From positions 3,100,001 to 3,164,000 of the forward strand of contig NZ_RKQF01000001.1 of the NCBI RefSeq assembly GCF_003814875.1: a stretch of 64,000 nucleotides of DNA, in the 5' to 3' direction. This document shows, in pieces, positions 16,500-24,113 of this stretch (position 1 is the first letter of the stretch; every line of letters starts with the position of its first letter). The notes below the pieces were generated by a model that did no database searches, was not told the origin of the DNA, and saw nothing but the letters and a program-made list of their open reading frames with translations. The position numbers and the translations under genes are program-made. Origin of the DNA: Streptomyces sp. Ag109_O5-1 (GTDB lineage Bacteria; Actinomycetota; Actinomycetes; Streptomycetales; Streptomycetaceae).

Positions 16500-17597
16500 T
16501 CAGGAACCGGTGAGGGCGGTCACGTTGGTGGAGCCGAGGGCGGCCAAGTGCGGCTCCTTCTCCTCCAGTTCGCCGCGCAGCCTGTTCGCGTGCTGGCGGG
16601 AGGTGAACTCGTACTTGATCTCCTTGAGGCGGTCGACCATCTCGGACTCCAGGGGGCGCCTGCCGAGTTCGTCGTAGAGCGCCCTGATGGCGCCCTGCGC
16701 GTCGGCGCGGGTGACCCTGCCGGGGCGCTTCGAGGGCGTCTTGCGGGGCGCCTTCGAAGCGGCGGCCGGGGCGCCCTGGGGCGCCTTCGGGGTGCTGCTC
16801 TGGGGCGACACGGGAGCGGGTGTCGGGGCGCTCTGGGGCGCCTTCACCAGAGACACCGGAGCGGGCTTCGGGGCGCTCTGGGGCGCCACGGGAGCGGCGC
16901 TCTGAGGCGCCTTCGGAGCGGCGGCCGGGGCGCCCTGGGACGCCTTGGAGAGCGACACCGGGGCGGGTGCCGGGGCGCTCTCGGGGCGGGTGCCGGAGCG
17001 CTCCGTGGGCGCCCCCGCCGCGGCGGTCTCGGCGGCCTGTTGGAGCGGTTCGGGAAGCTCCAGGCCGAGCACGTACGCGCGGAGGATGGCCAGGGTGCCC
17101 TTCCGGTCGAACACCCACCGGAGCGGGTGCAGCCGAGGCGCGTTCCGCCCGTTGCGGCGGGCAGCTGCAGCGCGCGCCTCGGACATCAGGCCCTCGAAGA
17201 GGATCACCGCCGACGGCGGCATGAACGACGCCACGATCCGGCCGAGGTCGTCGTCGATGTGCTCGTAGTTGATCCACGAGGACAGGCCGGTAAAGCCGAT
17301 GATGAGGAGCCGCCACGCCAGCGCGGGCCGACCGTGGGTGGCGGCGCGGGCGACGACGATGGACAGGCCGGCCGGTGCGCCGTCGAAGGTGATCGGCACG
17401 AGCCACGCCGAGGTGCGGCTGAGGCCCATGTGCTGCATGCCGAACGCGTGCAGACCGATGAAGCTGGCCGCCCAGCCGGAGACGGCGACCACCAGGACGA
17501 GGGTGAAGCCGAAGCCGCCGAGACCGGTGTCCCGCAGCCAGAGGGCTGCGGTACGGACCTGCTCGGTCCACCGGGCACGGGGCGGGTTCTCGGACAA
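16500..17597 (-). CDS. DUF2637-like membrane protein with Pro/Ala repeat region
   Basis: 365 residues. The first 150 hold about four membrane segments (GFGFTLVLVVAVSGWAASFI, STAWLVPITFDGAPAG-like, LLIIGFTGLSSWINYEHIDD), the layout of DUF2637 proteins of actinomycete plasmids and integrative elements. Residues about 195-295 are low-complexity repeats such as KAPQSAP and QGAPAAA. The C-terminal 65 residues look like a small helical DNA-contact domain (ADAQGAIRALYDELGRRPLE). First gene of the transfer operon, with a regulated promoter about 100 bases upstream. Confidence 0.72.
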   Translation of the reverse strand: MSENPPRARWTEQVRTAALWLRDTGLGGFGFTLVLVVAVSGWAASFIGLHAFGMQHMGLSRTSAWLVPITFDGAPAGLSIVVARAATHGRPALAWRLLIIGFTGLSSWINYEHIDDDLGRIVASFMPPSAVILFEGLMSEARAAAARRNGRNAPRLHPLRWVFDRKGTLAILRAYVLGLELPEPLQQAAETAAAGAPTERSGTRPESAPAPAPVSLSKASQGAPAAAPKAPQSAAPVAPQSAPKPAPVSLVKAPQSAPTPAPVSPQSSTPKAPQGAPAAASKAPRKTPSKRPGRVTRADAQGAIRALYDELGRRPLESEMVDRLKEIKYEFTSRQHANRLRGELEEKEPHLAALGSTNVTALTGS

Positions 17598-17695
17598 GGT
17601 GGGGCTCCTTGGAGGCTGGGCGGGTGCGCTCGGGGCTCAGGGCTGCTGGCAGCCGATAGTCAGTAAGTAGTTAGTAGAGGCCGAGAGGGAGAGTT

Positions 17696-17743
17696 TGACC
17701 GGTTGAGTAGGTCAAACTTAGGACTGAAAAAGTTTCAGGTCAA
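17696..17743 (-). promoter_or_regulatory. Transfer-operon promoter with overlapping TGACC-N9-GGTCA operator
   Basis: On the minus strand, TTGACC (17743-17738), a 17-bp spacer and TAAGTT (17720-17715) make a good sigma-70-type promoter. The operator TGACC (17696-17700), nine bases, GGTCA (17710-17714) covers the area from the -10 to the start site, so a bound protein would block it. The same operator occurs at 18133-18151. Confidence 0.7.
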
Positions 17744-17760
17744 GAGGCTTGTTTTTTGCG

Positions 17761-18144
17761 CTACTTCTCGGGGCCGCGGCGCCCTCGACCTGGGCGACTA
17801 GAGATCCACGCGGTGATCGTGGAACGCCGCCAGGCCGGCATGCGGCCACCGAATAGCTGGTCAGGTAGGGGCATATCCTGCGGTCGGATCGGCAGGTTGT
17901 CCTTGATGCGGGCACGGGTGCGCTTGAGGTACAGGTGCACCGTGTCGACCTTCTCGACACCGAGCAACTGCCTGACTTGCTCGCTATCGATCAACGGGTC
18001 GTCGTCCCGGTCCGGCTGCACTGCGTTCCCTCCGTAGCTGACTGTGAGAGCCAACGCTAGCGCGCGATACCGCTCCGCGACCGCCGAGGCCAAGGCCACT
18101 GGGTTCACCTCCCATCCCACCATCGTTGAGTTTGACCGGTTCAC
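17761..18144 (-). CDS. AlpA/MerR-type HTH regulator (127 aa)
   Basis: N-terminal helical segment, then a small winged HTH from about residue 50 (PLIDSEQVRQLLGVEKVDTV, then LYLKRT, ending PAWRRSTITAWISSRPGRG). This is the pattern of actinobacterial AlpA/excisionase-like regulators. GTG start at 18144 lies six bases after a TAGTAT -10 box, so the mRNA is probably leaderless. Copies of TGACC-N9-GGTCA lie on its own promoter and downstream on the transfer promoter, making it the likely repressor of both (inference). Confidence 0.68.
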   Translation of the reverse strand: MNRSNSTMVGWEVNPVALASAVAERYRALALALTVSYGGNAVQPDRDDDPLIDSEQVRQLLGVEKVDTVHLYLKRTRARIKDNLPIRPQDMPLPDQLFGGRMPAWRRSTITAWISSRPGRGRRGPEK

Positions 18145-18179
18145 CGGGTCATACTAGGCGTCGCGCGTCTTCAAGTCCA
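18133..18179 (-). promoter_or_regulatory. Promoter and TGACC-N9-GGTCA operator of the HTH gene
   Basis: TGGACT (18179-18174), 17-bp spacer, TAGTAT (18156-18151) on the minus strand. The operator TGACC (18133-18137), nine bases, GGTCA (18147-18151) overlaps the -10 and the start codon of the gene it precedes. Same spacing as at 17696-17714. Confidence 0.68.
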
Positions 18180-18304
18180 CGGGCTCTGAAACGCGCGAGA
18201 AAGCGAAACGGCCACCGGGGGTAGGAGCCCGGCGGCCGTTCGAGGTGAGCGCGGCGGGGGCCTGGTCGGAGCCCGCCGTGCACTGTTCTTGTGAAGGAAC
18301 GGCT

Positions 18305-18997
18305 ATGACTGTACCCATTTCCGGAGCCGGTGCCCAGCACGGCTCGTACACCTGCGGCACCCATCGGCTCTACCGCATGGACTGCACGGAGTTCGAGGCC
18401 CTGCGCGCCCGCGCGGCCGGCCGGTGCGAAGCCTGCGGCACTGCGGAGGAAGACGCCGCCATCGGCAAGCTCGTCATCGACCACGCCCACGAGTACGGCA
18501 TCGGCGCCGTTCGGGGCCTGGTGTGCTCGCAGTGCAACAGCCTCATCGCCTCGGCCGAGTACAACATGACCCCGACGCAGCGCGGTCACACGCCGTGGCT
18601 CCGGAGGTACATGGCCAATGCCTGGTTCATGCAGGTCGCCGCCTGGGCACGCATCAATGACGGTCTCTTCGGCCACCCCGATGTCCCCGGACAGGGGCTG
18701 CGCGACCTCGCGCTCCGGCACCCGGCTGTCGCCCACGGGCGCCGCCAGTGGGGCGACCACCCCGACGTGACGGTGAAGGGCACCGCCTCCGACGGGTCCA
18801 TGGTGCAGGTGATCTCGGCGACGTGGTCGCTCAACGGCGGATACACGATCACCATGGAGCTCCAGAACACCGCTGGTAGCGCCTACCGGGTCCGGCGGAT
18901 TGTCGCCACCGGCCCCAACTTGCCCGAGTTCCAGACCACGTACGCTGCGCGCGCGTACGCCGCAGTCGTCAAGGCCCGTAGGTGCGTGTCGCGGTGA
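18305..18997 (+). CDS. Endonuclease VII-like HNH protein with extended C-terminus
   Basis: 230 residues. Residues 25-85 match the endonuclease VII zinc/HNH unit: AAGRCEACGTAEEDA, then VIDHAHEYGIGAVRGLVCSQ and CNSLIASAEYN. The catalytic His pair DHAH is present. The remaining 130 residues are unassigned and beta-like. The ATG at 18305 has AAGGA at a good distance; GTG starts upstream are less likely. Its stop overlaps the next gene's GTG. Probably acts on branched replication or recombination intermediates. Confidence 0.75.
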   Translation: MTVPISGAGAQHGSYTCGTHRLYRMDCTEFEALRARAAGRCEACGTAEEDAAIGKLVIDHAHEYGIGAVRGLVCSQCNSLIASAEYNMTPTQRGHTPWLRRYMANAWFMQVAAWARINDGLFGHPDVPGQGLRDLALRHPAVAHGRRQWGDHPDVTVKGTASDGSMVQVISATWSLNGGYTITMELQNTAGSAYRVRRIVATGPNLPEFQTTYAARAYAAVVKARRCVSR

Positions 18998-20196
18998 GTC
19001 TTGAACCAGAGGTGCGCCGCGGCGGCGGGCTGCCGTTCGGCATGGTGTGCTCGCGGTGGGTGTGCGACCCCCGCTACAGCGCGAACGCCCGCACCCTCTA
19101 CAGCATCCTCGTGACCTACTCCGACACCCAGAGCCGCGACACCGGCCGGGGCAAGCCGTACCGCAAGGAGCTGGCCTCGCAGCTGGGGACGTCGGTGAGC
19201 ACCCTGGACCGCGTCCTGCTGGAGATGGAGGTGGCCGGCCTGGTGACGGTGGAGCGTCGCGCGGACCCGGCTAACCCCAAGCTGAACGACTCGAACCTGT
19301 ACGTGCTGCACGACGCTGCGGCGTGGAACGGCACCTGGGAGGATCCTCTGCCGCCCGGGATGAAGGCCGCCGATGTCGCGAAGGACATCCTTGAGGCTCG
19401 TCGGCAGGCAAAGCGCGAGGTCGAGGGTGGCGTCACCGGTGAGGCCACCCCTGGCGTCACCGGTGAGGCCAGGGTGGCTTCACCGGTGACGCCCAATGTC
19501 TATAACCCTGTCCACAACCCGGATCGAGATGTGGTGGACGTCCGTAGGACAACTACCGGTAGTGGGGCGGCTGGCGATGCTGGCGGCTGCGCCGCGTCCG
19601 GGAAGACGAAACCCCAGAAGCCGACCCTGGACGAGCGCCAGGCCGTGGAGGAGGTGTGGCAGCTGCTGCCCGCCGACCTGGCCGCGGCAGTGCCGCGCAA
19701 CGCACGGGGTCTCCAGGACGCGATCCTTGACGCGCTGGCGGTCGGCACCCCGCGCGAGCGCACCCCCGACCAGCTGGTGACGCACCGGGTGTCGCCGCGG
19801 TGGGCCCGGCACTGGGCCGCCGAGTTCGAGGCCGGACACTTGGACAAGCCGGTGGGCGCGCTGCGGGCGATGTTGGAGCGGGATCCGCTGTGCAACGACG
19901 ACCGGTGTGACGAGCACGTCAACGTGGACACCGGCCAGTCGTGCCGGGCGTGCGAACGCACCCGCGAGGACCGGCGTCCGGACCAGGGGATACCGCAGCA
20001 GCAGAGCGCACCCCGGCTCCCGGACACCAGGCCCGCCGGGGGTGAGACGTTCACCCCGCCCCCGTTCCAGCCGGAGCCGGCCCGCGAGGGTGCGGGCATC
20101 GGACCGAGTGCCGAGTACCAGCAGCTGCGCGCCGCCCAGAAGGCCGGGCGGCAGTCCCGCGGCCGGGACCTCACCCCCTACATGCCCACCACCTGA
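18994..20196 (+). CDS. Replication-initiator-like protein with N-terminal winged HTH
   Basis: 400 residues from the GTG at 18994, which overlaps the previous stop. Residues about 20-110 form a winged helix (ARTLYSILVTYSDTQSRDTG, KELASQLGTSVSTLDRVLLE, LVTVERRADPANP), as in phage and plasmid replisome organisers. The middle is low complexity and encodes GVTGEA-type repeats from DNA palindromes. A second helical domain follows (about residues 210-290), then a Cys pair region (CNDDRCDEHVN, CRACERTRED) and a disordered tail. The internal palindromes resemble iterons, which supports an initiator role without proving it. Confidence 0.6.
   Translation: MSLEPEVRRGGGLPFGMVCSRWVCDPRYSANARTLYSILVTYSDTQSRDTGRGKPYRKELASQLGTSVSTLDRVLLEMEVAGLVTVERRADPANPKLNDSNLYVLHDAAAWNGTWEDPLPPGMKAADVAKDILEARRQAKREVEGGVTGEATPGVTGEARVASPVTPNVYNPVHNPDRDVVDVRRTTTGSGAAGDAGGCAASGKTKPQKPTLDERQAVEEVWQLLPADLAAAVPRNARGLQDAILDALAVGTPRERTPDQLVTHRVSPRWARHWAAEFEAGHLDKPVGALRAMLERDPLCNDDRCDEHVNVDTGQSCRACERTREDRRPDQGIPQQQSAPRLPDTRPAGGETFTPPPFQPEPAREGAGIGPSAEYQQLRAAQKAGRQSRGRDLTPYMPTT
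19433..19563. other. Candidate replication origin inside the initiator-like gene
   Basis: Three perfect palindromes TCACCGGTGA at 19433-19442, 19457-19466 and 19480-19489, spaced 24 and 23 bases. They are followed by CTGTCCACA (19508-19516), one mismatch from the Streptomyces DnaA box TTGTCCACA, and a 12-bp palindrome ACTACCGGTAGT (19552-19563). Iterons inside or beside a rep gene are common. Confidence 0.45.
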
Positions 20197-20213
20197 TCCC
20201 AGCCGATGGGTGG

Positions 20214-20864
20214 CTACGCGGCCGGCGCGGTGACCTGATGCCAGGGGGCCGGGCCGGTCCGCGAGGCCCAACCGCCGAGGGCACGCTCGTCGTACAGGCG
20301 GATTCCCTGCGCGGTGGCGTAGGTGACAGCCTGCCGGGTGAAGGTGCTGGTGGTGACCATGACGGGGATGTGGGCGTAGTGGACGGTGTAGCAGGTGCCG
20401 CCGAAGCGCTGCGCGTCCGGGGAGCCGACCTTGTTGGTGGGCCCGTACCGCTTGCACTGGATGACGATGCGATGCCCGGTGGGGGCAGTGGCGATGACGT
20501 CGGCCCCGAGATCTCCCGCTCCCCCGACGACCTCGACGTCCGTGCAGCCGTCCCGCTCGCACAGGTAGGCGATGGCATGCTCGAACTCGCCCGGACTCAT
20601 GGTGTGGTACCGGGCAATCTCCTGCGACTGCGCGGCGCGGATCTGCGCTAGGCGTGCGGCCTCGACACGTCGCTGCTCGGCCTTACGGTTCCGGCGTGCC
20701 AGGTAGACGGCGCCGCCGGCGAACGCCGCCAGGAGCAGCGGGACACCGAGGGCCGGGACGTGCTTGACCAGCTCCAGGAGGACGGCGAGTGGAACACAGA
20801 CGGCCCACAGGACGGTGATGAGCACGGATTGACAGGACCAACCGCGGGTGCGGCGTGGTGACAT
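20214..20864 (-). CDS. Membrane-anchored Mrr-like restriction endonuclease
   Basis: 216 residues from the ATG at 20864, preceded by GGGGGGAA. Two hydrophobic segments near the N-terminus (VLITVLWAVCVPLAVLLELV, LGVPLLLAAFAGGAVYLA) anchor it. The C-terminal Mrr catalytic domain follows: MSPGEFEHAIAYLCERDGC, then GGAGDLGADVIA with the catalytic Asp and IVIQCKRYG with the QxK pair. Related type IV nucleases cut modified DNA; many membrane-bound Mrr_cat proteins have no proven role. Transcribed convergently to the initiator-like gene. Confidence 0.8.
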   Translation of the reverse strand: MSPRRTRGWSCQSVLITVLWAVCVPLAVLLELVKHVPALGVPLLLAAFAGGAVYLARRNRKAEQRRVEAARLAQIRAAQSQEIARYHTMSPGEFEHAIAYLCERDGCTDVEVVGGAGDLGADVIATAPTGHRIVIQCKRYGPTNKVGSPDAQRFGGTCYTVHYAHIPVMVTTSTFTRQAVTYATAQGIRLYDERALGGWASRTGPAPWHQVTAPAA

Positions 20865-20948
20865 CGAGTTCCCCCCGAGAACGTGATCGTGGCGGAAGCG
20901 TAGTTGTACTGCGGTGGCGCGGTGGGCAATTGGGGCAGGCATGACGAA

Positions 20949-20973
20949 GGGCCCCGACCGGCGGTCGGGGCCC
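20949..20973. terminator. Terminator of the three-repeat DNA-binding gene
   Basis: Perfect 11-bp inverted repeat GGGCCCCGACC/GGTCGGGGCCC with a 3-nt loop, 30 bases after the stop of the minus-strand gene at 21003. Confidence 0.65.
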
Positions 20974-21002
20974 TAACGGGTGCAGTGCTCGGTGCGGTTG
21001 AC

Positions 21003-21659
21003 TCACTCGGCCTCCTGCGGGTCCCCCTCGGCGGCCCGAGCGGCAGCCGCGGCCCACGCGTTGACCGGCGGACGCCTGAGCGGCGCCGGTGCGGCCGGCC
21101 GGTGCAGGAACCACTCCTTGAACGCCTTCACGGCATCGTCCGGAGTCATTCCCATGGCCTCGGCCGCGAACTTGAAGTCGTGCTCGTCGGCATCCCTGGC
21201 CGGTACGTCACCAGCCCACAGTTCCCGCGTCGGCCGGTCGGGCAGCGACTCGCCTTTGCGGTGGAGGAACCAGGCGATGAACTGCTGGATGACGGCGGAG
21301 CGGGTGGTGTCGGCGGCGCGGGCCGCGGCATCGAACTCAGCCCAGGTGCGACCGGTGATGCGGACCTGCCGGGGGATGGTCGTGGGTTCGGTGGTGTCGG
21401 CTCGCGCGTCGCCCTGCCATGCCTTGACCGGCGGCCGCTCGGGCAGGGTGGCGCCCGGCTTGTCGATGTACCAGTCGATGCACTGGCGGACGCGGGCGGC
21501 CCGGTCGGTCTGCCTCTTGGAGAGGGCCGGTCCGGTCGCGACTTTGGAGGCGTGCTTGAAGTCGCGCCAGTCGTCCCAAGAGACCACCACCTGGCGGGGT
21601 TTGGGCTGAGCACTCTGGGTCTCAGCCGTGGGGGCAGGGATCGGTGACATGCCGGCCAC
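21003..21659 (-). CDS. Three-repeat ribbon-helix-helix-like protein, candidate array regulator
   Basis: 218 residues built of three similar units: PRQVVVSWDDWRDFKHASK (from about residue 21), PRQVRITGRTWAEFDAAARA (about 99), and DADEHDFKFAAEAMGMTPDD (about 155). Each ends in a Trp-Phe/Tyr-rich helix and a proline-rich PERPPVKAW-like linker. A strand followed by two helices per unit resembles ribbon-helix-helix DNA-binding domains. Its GTG start at 21659 (ATG at 21650 possible) lies 9 bases from an inverted copy of the array operator, and it is divergent from the array. It is therefore the best candidate for the array's regulator. Confidence 0.6.
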   Translation of the reverse strand: MAGMSPIPAPTAETQSAQPKPRQVVVSWDDWRDFKHASKVATGPALSKRQTDRAARVRQCIDWYIDKPGATLPERPPVKAWQGDARADTTEPTTIPRQVRITGRTWAEFDAAARAADTTRSAVIQQFIAWFLHRKGESLPDRPTRELWAGDVPARDADEHDFKFAAEAMGMTPDDAVKAFKEWFLHRPAAPAPLRRPPVNAWAAAAARAAEGDPQEAE

Positions 21660-21668
21660 CGTACGCGC

Positions 21669-21699
21669 GCGTAGCTACAAATGCAAGGCAGTGTGTAGC
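21669..21699 (-). promoter_or_regulatory. Array operator, minus-strand copy before the RHH-like gene
   Basis: Same 31-nt length and outer half-sites (GCTACA and TGTAGCTAC) as the six plus-strand copies, but the central ATGTGAG is changed. It suggests autoregulation of the RHH-like gene. Confidence 0.6.
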
Positions 21700-21720
21700 G
21701 GGGCCGCCCCTCTTGAGTGC

Positions 21721-21751
21721 GCTACATATTAATGTGAGTATGTAGCTATAG
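21721..21751 (+). promoter_or_regulatory. Array promoter/operator copy 1
   Basis: GCTACATA, ten bases, TATGTAGC inverted repeat with conserved ATGTGAG core. TTGAGT upstream and GAGTAT inside the site, 17 bases apart, make a plausible promoter. Heads the unit starting at 21791. Confidence 0.75.
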
Positions 21752-21790
21752 CAGGGGGGAACGGAAACCCCCGCCACAGAAGGGAAGACC

Positions 21791-22483
21791 ATGAGCCAGA
21801 CCACCACCGCCCCCGCCGGCCTCCGCATCGAGGTGGACCGCTACGGCTCCAAGACCCTGTTCCTCGGCGAGGACTGCATCGGCAGGACCACCCGCGGCCG
21901 CACCACCGGCACCCGCACGGCATTCTCCGTCCGCGACGGCTACCTGAAGAACGACTTCCCCACCGACGAGGCCGCCACCGACGCCCTCCTGACTGCGTTC
22001 GCCAAGCCGGCCCCGCACGAGGCCGGCGAAGTGCACCGCGAGACCTACCGCGGCATCGAGTTCGTGATCATCTTCCAGCCCGGCACCGGCGGGATCGACG
22101 GCCAGGGCAGGGGGTCCGTCTCGGCCGACCGGTTCTCCATCGTCTACGACGGCCGCGGCGTCACGTGCCCGACGGGAGACGTGAAGACCGTCGCCAAGAA
22201 GGCGCGCGGCTGGGTGGATCAGAAGCACACGGACGAGGCACTGCTGCCCAAGCTGGTCGGCCTGGTGGACGCCCGCAAGAGCGCCGAGGGCATGCCCGGC
22301 TGGGACAACGGCGCCGCCCCGATGGTCGGCGACACGGCGTACGTGTACGCGATGGGCCGCTACCGCCGCGGCGTGGTCACGAAGGTCACCAAGACCAGCG
22401 CGACCGTCTCGTACACCACCGCCTCGTCGCAGGGCCGCGTGTTCCACAAGGCCGACAAGTTCGACGAGCTCGCGGCCGGCTGA
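21791..22483 (+). CDS. Array gene 1: hypothetical protein with SH3/KOW-like C-terminus (230 aa)
   Basis: First array gene after the copy-1 promoter; ATG at 21791 follows AAGGGAAG. N-terminal 130 residues are beta-rich and unassigned (TTRGRTTGTRTAFSVRDGYL). The C-terminal 55 residues (VGDTAYVYAMGRYRRGVVTK, TSATVSYTTASS) have the strand pattern of a small SH3/KOW-like barrel that often binds nucleic acid or peptide. No family named. Followed by a CTCGACCG-loop hairpin. Confidence 0.6.
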   Translation: MSQTTTAPAGLRIEVDRYGSKTLFLGEDCIGRTTRGRTTGTRTAFSVRDGYLKNDFPTDEAATDALLTAFAKPAPHEAGEVHRETYRGIEFVIIFQPGTGGIDGQGRGSVSADRFSIVYDGRGVTCPTGDVKTVAKKARGWVDQKHTDEALLPKLVGLVDARKSAEGMPGWDNGAAPMVGDTAYVYAMGRYRRGVVTKVTKTSATVSYTTASSQGRVFHKADKFDELAAG

Positions 22484-22497
22484 CCCCACCTCTTCAC

Positions 22498-22534
22498 GGG
22501 CCGTCCCGGCACCTCGACCGAGCCTGGGCGGCCC
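22498..22534 (+). repeat. CTCGACCG-loop hairpin 1
   Basis: 13-nt arms starting GGGCCG with two imperfect pairs and loop ACCTCGACCGA, 15 bases after the stop of array gene 1. Confidence 0.65.
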
Positions 22535-22563
22535 ACCCCCTCCATCACCAGGAAGGCACACCC

Positions 22564-23172
22564 ATGACTACCACCACGCCCGAACCGCGCTGCCCCTACT
22601 GCCTGATGCCCGTGGAGGCCACGACCGAGGGTGTCGCGGTCGTCCACGACTACCCGTACGCCGTCGCCACCTACGGCCAGTGCGATGGCTCCAACAAGCC
22701 GACACTCACCGGCCCGGGCACCCCGCCGGCCGCCTGGAGCAGCGAGGTCGGCAAGACGTACGTGGAACTCGGCGTGCTGCCCTCGCCCATACCGCAGGTG
22801 AAGCGCGACGGGTGGACGGTCACCATCACCGGCGTTCGGTTCACCCACATGGACCACTGCCCGAAGTGCCGCCGCGCCCTGCTCGTCGCCACCGACGGCG
22901 GCGTCATCCAGCTCGGGTTCGACGACAAGGGCCGGGGCTTCGAGAAGGAGCGGCCGGGCGCCCGGGCGACCTACGACGGGCCGTGCCCGAGCGGCTGCGG
23001 CGCCCGGGTCTTCATCGGCATCGGTCCCTTCTCCCGCCCGCTCCGGGGACTCCCCGTGTCCGACGCACGCACCCTGCAGTGGCGCGAGTGGGAGCGGCTG
23101 CGCCGCGAACTCGGCGTGCACACCGTCGAGATGACGCCGACCGACCTGGCACGGCTGCGCCGCAAGCGCTGA
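22564..23172 (+). CDS. Array gene 2: zinc-ribbon protein (202 aa)
   Basis: Three Cys groups suggest zinc binding: CPYCLM at residues 10-13, HCPKCRRALLV near 98, and CPSGCGARVF near 140. Between them lie mixed strands and Pro-rich loops. The ATG at 22564 follows AGGAAGG. Likely nucleic-acid or protein binding; function unknown. Second gene of the copy-1 unit. Confidence 0.62.
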   Translation: MTTTTPEPRCPYCLMPVEATTEGVAVVHDYPYAVATYGQCDGSNKPTLTGPGTPPAAWSSEVGKTYVELGVLPSPIPQVKRDGWTVTITGVRFTHMDHCPKCRRALLVATDGGVIQLGFDDKGRGFEKERPGARATYDGPCPSGCGARVFIGIGPFSRPLRGLPVSDARTLQWREWERLRRELGVHTVEMTPTDLARLRRKR

Positions 23173-23186
23173 CCCCCGACCCATCC

Positions 23187-23219
23187 CGCGCCCCGGCACC
23201 TCGACCGAGCCGGGGCGCG
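23187..23219 (+). repeat. CTCGACCG-loop hairpin 2
   Basis: Perfect 11-bp arms CGCGCCCCGGC/GCCGGGGCGCG, loop ACCTCGACCGA, 15 bases after the stop of array gene 2. A TCGTTTTCGC follows, so it may terminate the unit. Confidence 0.7.
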
Positions 23220-23251
23220 GTCGTTTTCGCAGACCAGCTCACTTGATCACC

Positions 23252-23282
23252 GCTACATACCGATGTGAGTATGTAGCTACAG
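23252..23282 (+). promoter_or_regulatory. Array promoter/operator copy 2
   Basis: Perfect half-sites GCTACATA and TATGTAGC around ten bases; TTGATC lies 18 bases before GAGTAT. Heads the unit starting at 23324. Confidence 0.75.
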
Positions 23283-23323
23283 CGGGGCCGGCAAGGGCCC
23301 CTGGCACGAAGGGACCACCACCA

Positions 23324-24022
23324 ATGACCAGCGCGACCGCCACCGCCACCCGGACCCGCATAACCAACCCGAAGCGGGAGCCCGACAACCGGGCCATGAA
23401 GAAGGTTTGGATCCTGGAGAACCTGATCTTCCACCCGCGCACCGGCGCGGAGGAGCGGGACGCCGCCGAGCGCATGCTGGACCGCGCCCTCGCCAAGGCG
23501 AAGGAGACAGGCCAGGTCCGCGACACCGACAACGGCGCTGGCGTCTGGCACGACTACCGCCTCCCCGAGGGCAGCTACGGCGCGAAGTACGAGCAGATCA
23601 AGCGCCTGTCCACCACGGAGATCGCCAAGCGGATCCGCGCGGACATCAAGCTCGCCCGCAAGGTGGAGACCAAGCTCGGTGCCGAGACCGGCTCCGAGAT
23701 CGCCCTGCCCGACCCCCTCGCCGCCCTGGCCACCATGCCCAAGACCATCAAGGTGTCCGTCAGGACCGACTACTACTCCGGCGGCAGCTCCATCGACGTC
23801 AGGGTCTACAACCTCCCGGATAAGGGCTGGGGCTTCGTCGAGGAGCTGGACCGGTACGGGCAGTACAAGCACTGGGCGCCTGGCCCGCAGCTCAAGCCGA
23901 TTCTGGACGCCCTCAAGGAGATCCACTGGTCGTACAACTACGACCGCTCCGACGCGATGGTGGACTACTTCGACCGCAACTACGGCGGGCACGTGGACGT
24001 CGACTGGCGCGAGCGCCCCTGA
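23324..24022 (+). CDS. Array gene 3: LPD29-like domain protein (232 aa)
   Basis: Middle section STTEIAKRIRADIKLARKVE followed by KTIKVSVRTDYYSGGSSIDV resembles the polyvalent-protein-associated domain LPD29, found in phage and plasmid proteins. A C-terminal part has many aromatic residues (KGWGFVEELDRYGQYKHW, HWSYNYDRSDAMVDYFDRN). ATG at 23324 after AAGGG. Such domains occur in proteins that enter the recipient or host early, but the role is not established. Confidence 0.62.
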   Translation: MTSATATATRTRITNPKREPDNRAMKKVWILENLIFHPRTGAEERDAAERMLDRALAKAKETGQVRDTDNGAGVWHDYRLPEGSYGAKYEQIKRLSTTEIAKRIRADIKLARKVETKLGAETGSEIALPDPLAALATMPKTIKVSVRTDYYSGGSSIDVRVYNLPDKGWGFVEELDRYGQYKHWAPGPQLKPILDALKEIHWSYNYDRSDAMVDYFDRNYGGHVDVDWRERP

Positions 24023-24040
24023 CCCCGGCCACCCCACCAG

Positions 24041-24073
24041 CTGCGCCCGGTCACTCGACCGGACCGGGCGCAG
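24041..24073 (+). repeat. CTCGACCG-loop hairpin 3
   Basis: Arms CTGCGCCCGG/CCGGGCGCAG, perfect 10 bp, inner sequence TCACTCGACCGGA, 19 bases after array gene 3. Confidence 0.7.
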
Positions 24074-24113
24074 CACCCCCGGCCACCACCCCAACACCCC
24101 GGAAGGGACACCC

